A DNA stretch of 23,849 nucleotides from DATKCJ01 sp035513275 (lineage in GTDB: Bacteria; Verrucomicrobiota; Verrucomicrobiia; Opitutales; Opitutaceae): positions 1 to 23,849 of the forward strand of contig DATKCJ010000004.1 in the NCBI GenBank assembly GCA_035513275.1. Direction: 5' to 3'. A program made the translations under genes and the position numbers. Of the stretch, positions 6,468 through 13,359 are shown piece after piece; within the stretch, counting starts at the first letter, position 1, and every line of letters starts with the position of its first letter. The notes beneath the pieces were generated by a model. It saw only the letters and a program-made list of their open reading frames with translations. It searched no databases and was not told where the DNA came from.

Positions 6468-8650
6468 GCCTCGCTACCGAAAACATGAATCGCCGCGAGT
6501 TTCTCCGTGTCAGCAGCCTCGCCGGCGGAGGTTTGCTTGTTGGCTTCTGGTCGTCGCCCGTGATGGGCGCCACCACCGAGACAGGCGCTGCGGCCACGGA
6601 GTTTTCCCCGAGCGTGTTCATCAAGATCACGCGCGACGGCACGGTCACCATTTTCTCGGCACGTCCGGAGACAGGCCAGGGCATCAAGACCTCCCTGCCG
6701 ATGGTCGTGGCCGAGGAGCTCGAGGTCGATTGGGACACCGTGAAGGTCGAGACCGCGCCGGTCGCGAAGGAATTCGGCCCGCAGTTCGCGGGCGGCAGCC
6801 TGTCGACGCCGCAATCCTACGATCAGATGCGCCAGCTCGGCGCCATCGCGCGCACGATGCTCGTCGAGGCCGCGGCGTTTACGTGGAGCGTGCCGGTGAC
6901 GGAGTGCGGCGCGTCCAGCGGCCAGGTGCACCATTTCCCGACGGGCCGCACGCTTTCCTACGGCGACCTTGTCGCCACCGCGGCCACGATGCCGGTGCCC
7001 GAGGCCGCGACCGTGAAGCTGAAGGACCCGAAGGAGTTCAAAATCCTCGGAAAGCGCATCGGCGGCGTGGACAACATGGCGATCGTCACCGGTGCCGCGC
7101 TTTTCGGCATCGACCAGCGTGTGCCCGGCATGTTCTTCGCCGTCTTCGAGAAATGCCCGGTCTTCGGCGGCAAGGTTGTCAGCGCGAACCTCGATCACGT
7201 GAAGACGCTGTCAGGAGTGCGCGACGCATTTGTCATCGAGGGCACGGACTCGCTCAACGGGCTCATGCCCGGAGTCGCAATCGTCGCCAACTCGACGTGG
7301 GCAGCCCTCAGCGCGCGCAAGCAGCTTCGCGTCGATTGGGACGAAGGTGCGACCGCGACGGAGAGCTGGTCCGGCTTCGTGAAGAAGGCGGACGAGCTCG
7401 GACCGCAGAAGGGCGCTACCGAGGTCGTGCGCAACGGCGATCCCGACGCGGCATTTGCATCCGCGGCCAAGGTTGTTGAGGCGGCCTACAGCTATCCGTT
7501 CATCTCGCATGCGAACCTCGAGCCGCAGAACTGCACGGCCGACGTGCGCGGCGATCGCGCGGAGATTTGGGCACCCACTCAGAATCCTAGCCCGGGCGTG
7601 CAGATGGTGTCGCAGTTGCTGGGTATTCCCGCGGAGAACATCAAGATCCACATGGTCCGTGGCGGCGGCGGCTTTGGCCGGCGGCTCAGTAATGACTTCA
7701 CCGTCGAGGCAGCGGCGATTTCGCAAAAGGCCGGCGTGCCGGTGAAGCTCACGTGGACTCGCGAGGACGACTTGCGCCACGATCACTACCGGCCTGGAGG
7801 CTTCCACTACCTGCGCGGCGCGATCGACGACAAGGGCGCGATCACCGCGTGGAAGAATCACTTCGTCACGTTTGGCAACCGCGGCGCGGGCCGCACCGGC
7901 AGCGGCGGCAATCTCGGCGCAAACGAGTTTCCCGTGAACTTCGTGCCGAACGTCCTCACCGAGCAAACGATGATCGAGTGCGGCATTCCGATGGGCCCCT
8001 GGCGCGCGCCGGGGAGCTGCGTGTTCTCGTTTGTCTTCCAGAGTTTCATCGACGAGCTCGCGCACGCCGGCGGCCGCGATCCGCTCGAGTATCGGCTTGC
8101 GCTTCTCGCGAACAAACTCGGCGGCGACTACGACGCCGGGCGCATGACAGCCGTCGTGAAGCTGGCCGCCGAGAAGGCAGGCTGGGGCAAGCCGCTCCCG
8201 CGCGGATCGGGGCTGGGCATCGGATTCCACTACAGCCACCGCGGATTCATCGCGCAGGTTGCCGAGGTGAGTGTGTCGCAAGCCGGTGAATTGAAGGTCA
8301 TCAAGGTGACCGCCGCGTGCGACGTCGGCGCGCAGATTATAAATCTCAGTGGCGCGGAAAACCAGGTGGAGGGCTCGATCGTCGACGGTCTCAGCGCCGC
8401 ATGGCTGCAGGAGCTCGACATCGATCGCGGCCGCGTGGTCGAGGGCAACTTCGACACCTATCAACTGCTCCGAATCACCGAAGCGCCACAGATAGAGACG
8501 CACTTCCACACGACGGACAACCCGACCACCGGCCTCGGCGAGCCCGTGCTGCCGCCGACCGCGCCAGCCGTGTGCAACGCAATCTTCGCCGCGACCGGCG
8601 TGCGAATCCGCAAGCTGCCCTTCACTCGAAACGACCTGCGATGGTCGTGA
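6464..8650 (+). CDS. Molybdopterin-binding catalytic subunit, xanthine dehydrogenase family (IorB-like), Tat-exported
   Basis: 728 residues from the ATGA overlap at 6464; an internal ATG at 6485 is also possible. A twin-arginine signal NRREFLRVSSLAGGG begins at residue 9, so the folded complex should be exported. The molybdopterin-binding loop GGGGFGRR is at 400-407. TTGLGEPVLPPTAPAV near the end contains E693, in the position of the active-site glutamate base of the family. The length matches IorB-like subunits, in which the two molybdenum-binding halves follow an N-terminal region resembling the second-domain duplication. Expected activity is molybdenum-dependent hydroxylation of an aldehyde or N-heterocycle, with electrons leaving through the 5994 subunit, probably to a cytochrome not encoded here. 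A coding-looking stretch upstream in this frame (6110-6463) is only the shadow of the small-subunit gene. Confidence 0.93.
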   Translation: MSLATENMNRREFLRVSSLAGGGLLVGFWSSPVMGATTETGAAATEFSPSVFIKITRDGTVTIFSARPETGQGIKTSLPMVVAEELEVDWDTVKVETAPVAKEFGPQFAGGSLSTPQSYDQMRQLGAIARTMLVEAAAFTWSVPVTECGASSGQVHHFPTGRTLSYGDLVATAATMPVPEAATVKLKDPKEFKILGKRIGGVDNMAIVTGAALFGIDQRVPGMFFAVFEKCPVFGGKVVSANLDHVKTLSGVRDAFVIEGTDSLNGLMPGVAIVANSTWAALSARKQLRVDWDEGATATESWSGFVKKADELGPQKGATEVVRNGDPDAAFASAAKVVEAAYSYPFISHANLEPQNCTADVRGDRAEIWAPTQNPSPGVQMVSQLLGIPAENIKIHMVRGGGGFGRRLSNDFTVEAAAISQKAGVPVKLTWTREDDLRHDHYRPGGFHYLRGAIDDKGAITAWKNHFVTFGNRGAGRTGSGGNLGANEFPVNFVPNVLTEQTMIECGIPMGPWRAPGSCVFSFVFQSFIDELAHAGGRDPLEYRLALLANKLGGDYDAGRMTAVVKLAAEKAGWGKPLPRGSGLGIGFHYSHRGFIAQVAEVSVSQAGELKVIKVTAACDVGAQIINLSGAENQVEGSIVDGLSAAWLQELDIDRGRVVEGNFDTYQLLRITEAPQIETHFHTTDNPTTGLGEPVLPPTAPAVCNAIFAATGVRIRKLPFTRNDLRWS

Positions 8651-8653
8651 TCT

Positions 8654-8667
8654 GATTGCGGATTGCG
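8654..8667. repeat. Two GATTGCG heptamers after a stop codon
   Basis: Two direct copies of GATTGCG start 4 bases after the catalytic subunit gene. The same heptamer forms six units after proA (19243-19284). Confidence 0.5.
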
Positions 8668-8669
8668 AA

Positions 8670-8692
8670 GTAGGGCAGGTCTCCGACCTGCC
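8670..8692. repeat. Half palindromic element, GGCAGGTC subfamily
   Basis: GTAGG followed by GGCAGGTC-tcc-GACCTGCC. This is the left half of the elements at 2388 and 10511. The inverted right half is missing here and replaced by other palindromes. Confidence 0.75.
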
Positions 8693-8703
8693 AGGGTCAG
8701 TTC

Positions 8704-8790
8704 CGTGGTGGCGCGCCTCTCGCCGAGAGGCGCGTTGCTTTGGAGTTTCACGATCGAATTCACGCCCCTCGGCGATGGGCGCGCTACCTC
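8704..8790. repeat. Composite palindrome with 11-bp arms
   Basis: CGCGCCTCTCG-c-CGAGAGGCGCG (8712-8734) is perfect with a one-base centre. TTTGGAG downstream of it and CTCCAAA near 8788-8794 are inverse copies that enclose a second, weaker GCGCC palindrome. It lies between convergent genes. Confidence 0.55.
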
Positions 8791-8794
8791 CAAA

Positions 8795-8819
8795 GTAGGG
8801 GCGCGGCTTGACCGCGCCC
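8795..8819. repeat. Half palindromic element, GGGCGCGG subfamily
   Basis: GTAGG, then GGGCGCGG-cttga-CCGCGCCC. The loop cttga is the same as in the left hairpin at 5121-5141. Confidence 0.7.
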
Positions 8820-8848
8820 GTTTGGACTCCGCAATCGAGGCGCGCAGC

Positions 8849-9811
8849 CTAAATCCTCTCCAGGTCCTGCCGCTGCATCAGGAAGCGCATTTCCGTGGGC
8901 GTGCCGTCGGAGTTGTAGATGAACGAGCGCCAGACATAGCCCGTGCGCTGGGTGGGATCCCAGATGATCATCACGTAGTGACTCTTCGCAGCGAGGTGGA
9001 AGGTGACGGCCGTGCGCCCGTCGGGCATGACCAATGGCGCAGTGACAATGCCGTTCGCTCCAAGCTCGAGGTTGAGATACTGGATCCGGTCAAAGAGAAC
9101 GCGGCCGTAGTTTTGAGGCGCGGACACAGCGACGCCCGTGGGGAAGACGCCGAGACTCGAGTCGAAGAGCGCCAGCGCTCGAATCGGCCCGTGCAAGTAG
9201 TCGGGAAAAGTGCGGACGATGCGCACGTCGGTCCAACCGTCCTCCTCGAGGTGCTCCTTGATCTCGGCGGGCGATGGAACGTAGTCCACGTATTGCACGC
9301 CGCGTGGATCGCGTTCAACACGTGGATTCGTCACTGGCCCGCCGTGCTCTGTCCGAAAAGTGCCGTCCGCTACGATCTCAAACTGCTCGAGCTCCCGCAC
9401 GATGATATGCGTCTGGTAGTAGAAGCTTTCCGTCCTCACACCGTTTGCGAAGAACCAGATCGTCGTCCTCTTCGCGGTGCCCATGACACGGACGGTGCGC
9501 CCCTTCAGCAACTCGGCCGGGTCGCCCTGGAGGAGTTTCTCGATATCGCGCGCGATCGGAGACGGTATCGCGATCGTGAGGCTGCGTAGATCGCGGTAGT
9601 CGGCTTCGGAGTGGAGGTAGAGCCAGTCACCCTGGCGCGAGGTGCCGCGCACTTCCATCCGGAAGACGCCCGTCACTCCCTCGGGGCTCGCAGCCGCGTC
9701 GAGGACTGCGCGCACGGGGTCGATGTCGGCGGGCGCGGGAGGCGCCGGGGCGATCGTCTTGCAGCCTGGGACCAGGACGAGCAACGCGAGCGGTATGAGC
9801 GAGAGGCGCAT
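8849..9811 (-). CDS. Lipoprotein of unknown function
   Basis: 320 residues. A short signal peptide ends in the lipobox LVPGC with lipidation cysteine C17, followed by a Pro/Ala linker, so it should be a lipid-anchored envelope protein. The body (from about residue 30) is rich in beta-strand patterns (TGVFRMEVRGTSRQGDWLYLHSEADYRDL, FFANGVRTESFYYQTHIIV) and mentions no catalytic motif I recognise. The C-terminal third, YVMIIWDPTQRTGYVWRSFIYN, also looks like a strand-rich domain. It converges on the molybdenum enzyme operon and starts about 120 bases from tag, from which it diverges. A long plus-strand frame over the same bases lacks a signal peptide or any motif and is taken as a shadow. No family assigned. 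Confidence 0.82.
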   Translation of the reverse strand: MRLSLIPLALLVLVPGCKTIAPAPPAPADIDPVRAVLDAAASPEGVTGVFRMEVRGTSRQGDWLYLHSEADYRDLRSLTIAIPSPIARDIEKLLQGDPAELLKGRTVRVMGTAKRTTIWFFANGVRTESFYYQTHIIVRELEQFEIVADGTFRTEHGGPVTNPRVERDPRGVQYVDYVPSPAEIKEHLEEDGWTDVRIVRTFPDYLHGPIRALALFDSSLGVFPTGVAVSAPQNYGRVLFDRIQYLNLELGANGIVTAPLVMPDGRTAVTFHLAAKSHYVMIIWDPTQRTGYVWRSFIYNSDGTPTEMRFLMQRQDLERI

Positions 9812-9933
9812 GGTTGTGGCTATGTCCGACTGTCTCCTTGAGGCAACCAGCGAGGCCTCGCGCTGGCAACATCCGGCGCAGGGTGACGGCGTGCGCTTGC
9901 GAATACGCGGGTCTGTGTGAAGATTCGTGTGTC

Positions 9934-10503
9934 ATGAAGAACCGCTGCCCGTGGGCCGAGGCCGAGGTGAATCACGAGTATCACGACAACGAGTGGGGCG
10001 TGCCTGCGCACGACGACCGTCTCCTCTTTGAGATGCTCATCCTCGAGGGGGCGCAGGCCGGACTGAGTTGGACGACGATTCTCAAAAAGCGCGCGAACTA
10101 CCGGAAGGCCTTCAACAATTTCGATGCAAAACGCGTCGCACGCTACGACGAAGAGAAGGTGGCGGCCCTCCTTGCCGATCCGGGTATCGTGCGCAACCGG
10201 CTCAAGGTGCGCGCCGCGATTTCCAACGCGAAGGCGTTCCTCGAGGTTCAGAAGGAGTTCGGCAGCTTCAACGCCTACATCTGGGGATTCGTCGGCGGCC
10301 AGCCCGTGCAGCACGACCTCAAGGCGATGACCGAGATTCCCGCGCGCTCCGACGATTCGGACGCGATGAGCAAGGCGCTGCTGAAGCGCGGATTCAAGTT
10401 CGTGGGCTCGACGATCTGCTATGCCTACATGCAGGCGGTCGGCATGGTGAACGACCACCTCGTCACGTGCCCGCGCCACCGTGCGTGCGCGCGGATGAAG
10501 TGA
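9934..10503 (+). CDS. tag: DNA-3-methyladenine glycosylase I
   Basis: 189 residues, almost the length of the E. coli enzyme. Tag removes 3-methyladenine from alkylated DNA as the first step of base-excision repair, in the cytoplasm. Clear landmarks: CPW near the start, YHDNEWGVP, LFEMLILEGAQAGLSW, KKRANYRKAF, DPGIVRNRLKV, KRGFKFVGSTICYAYMQA and VNDHLVTC. The structural zinc ligands are present (C5, H17, H175, C179), as are active-site E38 and W46. The ATG at 9934 is chosen because it gives the family start; a frame extension to 9814 is unlikely. A complete palindromic element begins 7 bases after the stop. No adjacent ada or alkA gene; it appears to be a single-gene unit. Confidence 0.97.
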   Translation: MKNRCPWAEAEVNHEYHDNEWGVPAHDDRLLFEMLILEGAQAGLSWTTILKKRANYRKAFNNFDAKRVARYDEEKVAALLADPGIVRNRLKVRAAISNAKAFLEVQKEFGSFNAYIWGFVGGQPVQHDLKAMTEIPARSDDSDAMSKALLKRGFKFVGSTICYAYMQAVGMVNDHLVTCPRHRACARMK

Positions 10504-10510
10504 CTGCGGG

Positions 10511-10558
10511 GTAGGGCAGGTCTCTGACCTGCCGACGCAGGTCAAAGACCTGCGCTAC
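10511..10558. repeat. Bipartite palindromic element, GGCAGGTC subfamily, complete and compact
   Basis: GTAG, hairpin GGCAGGTC-tct-GACCTGCC (10515-10533), spacer gac, hairpin GCAGGTC-aaa-GACCTGC (10537-10553), then CTAC (10555-10558). It lies between the convergent tag and cupin genes and has the same right loop (aaa) as 2388-2445. Confidence 0.85.
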
Positions 10559-10581
10559 TCCGCAATGCGCGCCTCGCGCGC

Positions 10582-11055
10582 TCACTCCTCCCCGTCGTGA
10601 TAGTCGACCGGTTGCTTGCGGAAGCTTCCGCGATGAGGGCGCATGCCCCACTTGTCCGAGTCGGGGTAGTAGAAGATGTCCACCGGCGGGTTGTCCGCGA
10701 CGAGGTAGTAAACAAGGTCGCGCTTTCCGGTGTTGACCAACTGGTGCGCCTCGCCGGGCTCGTGCATGAAGACGTCGCCGGCCTTGATCTTGTGTCGGCG
10801 CTTCTGGGTGCGGGTCACACCGGTGCCGGAGACGATCACGTAGAGTTCATACTGCGTCGTGTGCAGATGCAGAGGGCACACGGCCTTGCCTGGCGGGAGG
10901 CGGCCGAGCTCGAGGTTGAACGGGTGTCCTGCCTTCGGCCAGCCGCCCGGCACGTCGCCGACGGCCGCGGAGAGGTCCTTGCCGAAGCCGTGAAACTTGC
11001 CGGACGGTGACTTCCACTCGGACCATTTGATCGACTTGATGTTTCGCTTCTTCAT
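10582..11055 (-). CDS. Cupin-domain protein
   Basis: 157 residues from the ATG at 11055. A frame extension of 14 residues to 11097 exists, but MKKRNIKSIKWSEW is the more natural start. It is a single small beta-barrel cupin: motif 1 has H63-x-H65 and E70 (PLHLHTTQYELYVIVSGTGVTR), motif 2 has IKAGDVFMHEPGEAHQLVN with H104. These are the usual metal ligands. The NPPVDIFYYPDSDKW segment after the barrel is typical of a broad family of stand-alone cytoplasmic cupins of unassigned substrate. Divergent from the SQR/FCSD-like gene across 99 bases, so the two could share a regulatory region. Function unknown beyond probable metal binding. Confidence 0.88.
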   Translation of the reverse strand: MKKRNIKSIKWSEWKSPSGKFHGFGKDLSAAVGDVPGGWPKAGHPFNLELGRLPPGKAVCPLHLHTTQYELYVIVSGTGVTRTQKRRHKIKAGDVFMHEPGEAHQLVNTGKRDLVYYLVADNPPVDIFYYPDSDKWGMRPHRGSFRKQPVDYHDGEE

Positions 11056-11154
11056 GGGGCCACAAGTGTTGGCCGGAGCGGTGCGCTTTGGCAGCATCGA
11101 TTGCGGGAAAATCGCGGCTGTTGCACCCGGTCAAAGAGGCGCTAGAAACTTTCC

Positions 11155-12333
11155 ATGGCCGCGACCATTCTTATCCTGGGTGGGGGCTTTGGCGGCATCG
11201 CCGCCGCGAACAAACTTCGCGAACTCCTTCCGGCACCCCATCGCGTGATCCTCGTCGACCAATCGGACAAGTTCTTCGTCGGCGCGACAAAGACCTGGGT
11301 GATGCTCGGCGAGAAAAATGTCGATGAGATCACGCAATCGCGCGCCGCGCTGCTCGCAGCCGGCGTGGAGTTTGTGTACAACGCTGTGGCGTCGATCGAC
11401 GTCGCGGGCTGCACGATCACGACGCCTGATGGCGTGCTCGCGTGGGACTTCCTCGTGGTCGCTCTCGGCGCCGACGTGTCGATGGACGGCGTGCCCGGAC
11501 TCAAGGAGGCGGCCCACACTTTCTACACGCTCGAGGGCGCGGAGCGCCTGCGCAGCGTCGTCGCGGATTTCAAAGGCGGCGACATCGCGATCCTGATGGT
11601 CAAGCCGCCGTGGAAATGTCCGCCTGCGCCGTATGAGGCCGCGATGATGCTCCATGCGCTTTTCGCAGAGCGAGGAGTGCCTGCACGGATTTCAATCCAC
11701 ACACCCGAGGGAATCCCGATGGCGACCGCGGGTCCCGAGATGGGCGCCTTCATCAAGTCGCAACTCGAGGCGCGGGGAATCACGCTCCATGCGAAACGGC
11801 AGGTGACTCGCGTCGACGGCGAGAGCCGGCGCGTCCACTTCGCGGATGGTGCAGAGGCGGCGTTCGATCTGCTTCTCTGCGTCCCGGTGCATGCAGCGCC
11901 CGCGGTCGTGCGACAGGCGGGCCTCACCGGCGGCGGTGCGTGGATCCCCGTCCACGCGCGAACGATGGAGGTGGGCCTCGACACAGCGGTGGGCCGCGTG
12001 TTCGCTGTCGGCGACGTCACGACCGTTTCGCTGCCCGGGCGTTTCAAGCCCGACATGCCGCTCGTTCTCCCGAAGGCGGGCGTGATGGCCGAGGCACAGG
12101 CGCTGGTCGCCGCGCATCGCATCGCGGACCTCGTCGAGGGCAGGGTTCCTTCAGCGGAGTTCGACGGCCGCGGCTTCTGCTACCTCGAGATGGGCCGCGG
12201 CGAAGCGGTTCGCGCCGAGGGATCGTTTTTCAACATGCCTCACCCGGTCATGGAGAAACACATGCCGGACGCAGCACAGTTGCAGGACAAGCACGACTGG
12301 GTCGCGGCGCACCTGCGGCCGATCGCGCGATAG
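11155..12333 (+). CDS. FAD-dependent oxidoreductase of the sulfide:quinone reductase / flavocytochrome c sulfide dehydrogenase family
   Basis: 392 residues. The N-terminal FAD dinucleotide fold is ILILGGGFGGIAAANKL (residues 5-21), and a second FAD contact is RVFAVGDVTTV (G286-D287). C155 in WKCPPAPYEAA matches the redox cysteine of FCSD (CPPGPYE), and C342 in GRGFCYLEMG is in the place of the second one. C242 is extra. The pair could form the disulfide that takes up sulfide sulfur next to the flavin, so a sulfide-oxidising or detoxifying role is plausible. There is no signal peptide and no cytochrome partner here, so quinone is the likelier acceptor. A weak promoter-like pair, TTGCAC (11121) and TAGAAA (11143), is placed so that transcription could begin near the ATG, i.e. 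leaderless; this is speculative. The exact substrate is not proven by sequence. Confidence 0.88.
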   Translation: MAATILILGGGFGGIAAANKLRELLPAPHRVILVDQSDKFFVGATKTWVMLGEKNVDEITQSRAALLAAGVEFVYNAVASIDVAGCTITTPDGVLAWDFLVVALGADVSMDGVPGLKEAAHTFYTLEGAERLRSVVADFKGGDIAILMVKPPWKCPPAPYEAAMMLHALFAERGVPARISIHTPEGIPMATAGPEMGAFIKSQLEARGITLHAKRQVTRVDGESRRVHFADGAEAAFDLLLCVPVHAAPAVVRQAGLTGGGAWIPVHARTMEVGLDTAVGRVFAVGDVTTVSLPGRFKPDMPLVLPKAGVMAEAQALVAAHRIADLVEGRVPSAEFDGRGFCYLEMGRGEAVRAEGSFFNMPHPVMEKHMPDAAQLQDKHDWVAAHLRPIAR

Positions 12334-12375
12334 GCGTCCACTTTCGGCCCGTATCCCGCCCGGCAGACCGCTGCC

Positions 12376-12966
12376 CTACTTTCCCGACTCTTTTGCGCGA
12401 TGCTTCCTGATCTTCTGCAGTTCCGCGTTGAACGCGCCGAGCTGGCGGGCCAGCTCACCGAGCGTCACTTCGACGATCGAAACGGATTCGGTGAAGAGGT
12501 CACTTGCGCCGAGACTGACATCCGTCGCCCCGGTGATGGTGCGATCAGGAACCGCGTCACCCCACGGGGCTGCGCCCGGATACGAGAACTCCATCGAGAA
12601 CGCGGGAGGACCGGGAAACGGCGGATCGGTGGGCACCGGCTCGACAAGCAGCAAGAACCGGGACGAACCGTCCGCGCCCTTCGTGATTGTGAGAACATTG
12701 GGATTGTCCGCCGATAACGTGAAACTGCCGAGAACTCCTGACGCATCACTCACGGTATAGTGCAGGAAGTCGACGGGCGTCACAAAGCTGAAGCCTGTGA
12801 CAGTGGTTGTGCGCACTGCGTCATGATTTAGGACCAATACGCCTTGGATCGTTTCGGCCGAGTTCGTTGCCTGAAAGCTGAACACCGACCTGTGTTCGGC
12901 ATGCAGGGCGGTCGCGAGTGAGAAGCTTGCAAGGGCCGAGAGAAAGAGGGGCGTGATCCGTTTCAT
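12376..12966 (-). CDS. Small secreted protein of unknown function
   Basis: 196 residues from the ATG at 12966, which directly opens a signal peptide (MKRITPLFLSALASFSLATALHA). An ATG six codons upstream is also possible. The mature part is strand-rich and looks like a small exported beta-sandwich (SVFSFQATNSAETIQGVLVLNHD, VDFLHYTVSDASGVLGSFTL), then a Pro-rich stretch (EPVPTDPPFPGPPAF), then an acidic region and a basic helical tail (ELARQLGAFNAELQKIRKHRAKESGK). No catalytic motif or PEP-CTERM tail is seen. Converges on the SQR/FCSD-like gene with only 42 bases between stops. Unrecognised. Confidence 0.75.
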   Translation of the reverse strand: MKRITPLFLSALASFSLATALHAEHRSVFSFQATNSAETIQGVLVLNHDAVRTTTVTGFSFVTPVDFLHYTVSDASGVLGSFTLSADNPNVLTITKGADGSSRFLLLVEPVPTDPPFPGPPAFSMEFSYPGAAPWGDAVPDRTITGATDVSLGASDLFTESVSIVEVTLGELARQLGAFNAELQKIRKHRAKESGK

Positions 12967-13136
12967 GAGTGTGCGGGACAGCATCTAAGTGTTGGGTGGC
13001 GGTCGCAGTCGATCGCTTTGGGGGAGGTGCCTTTGTCTGTGGGAAACAACGGCGGTGGCTGGGTCGATGTGCTCTGACTACTTGCGCGATTCGCGAACTG
13101 CAAGCGCGCTGAGCAGCGGGCATTCGGTTGCTTCTT

Positions 13137-13159
13137 GTGGGTCGGGCTTAATGCCCGAC
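13137..13159. repeat. Half palindromic element, GTCGGGC subfamily
   Basis: GTGG followed by GTCGGGC-ttaat-GCCCGAC. Same unit as at 15217, 19408 and 23784. Confidence 0.75.
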
Positions 13160-13265
13160 AGCAACCTTCATTTGCGCCCACCCGTTCAGTTGCAGGAACT
13201 CGCTCGTGGGCGAAGAGTTTGTCGGAATCGCGCGAGAACGCCGAAAGCCAGATTTCGATGCGTTC

Positions 13266-13335
13266 TGCGGGTCGCGTGCCCTCACGCGGCGACGCTATGT
13301 CGCGCGTTGATCCCGCCGCGCCGGGAGGGCCTACA
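13266..13335. repeat. Decayed bipartite palindromic element, GCCGCGTG subfamily
   Basis: GTCGCGTG-ccct-CACGCGGC (13271-13290, one mismatch) followed by GC-rich imperfect palindromes and a CCTACA end. It is the counterpart of 3249-3312. Confidence 0.5.
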
Positions 13336-13359
13336 GTTCGCGGCTGTCGCCCCGAGCGC

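Larger units (their letters stand above)
12967..13359. other. 393-base intergenic region with two palindromic elements
   Basis: Between the small secreted protein and the end of the GH71-like gene. It holds a half element at 13137-13159 and a decayed element at 13266-13335. No gene is supported; the open frames across it run into the shadow of the GH71-like gene. Confidence 0.55.

Noticed and set aside
7211..8509. 432-codon minus-strand open frame
   Set aside because: Antisense of the molybdenum enzyme catalytic subunit, which has all family motifs.
8663..9589. 308-codon plus-strand open frame
   Set aside because: Antisense to the lipoprotein gene, which has a signal peptide and lipobox. 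The plus frame starts inside a palindromic repeat and shows no motif.
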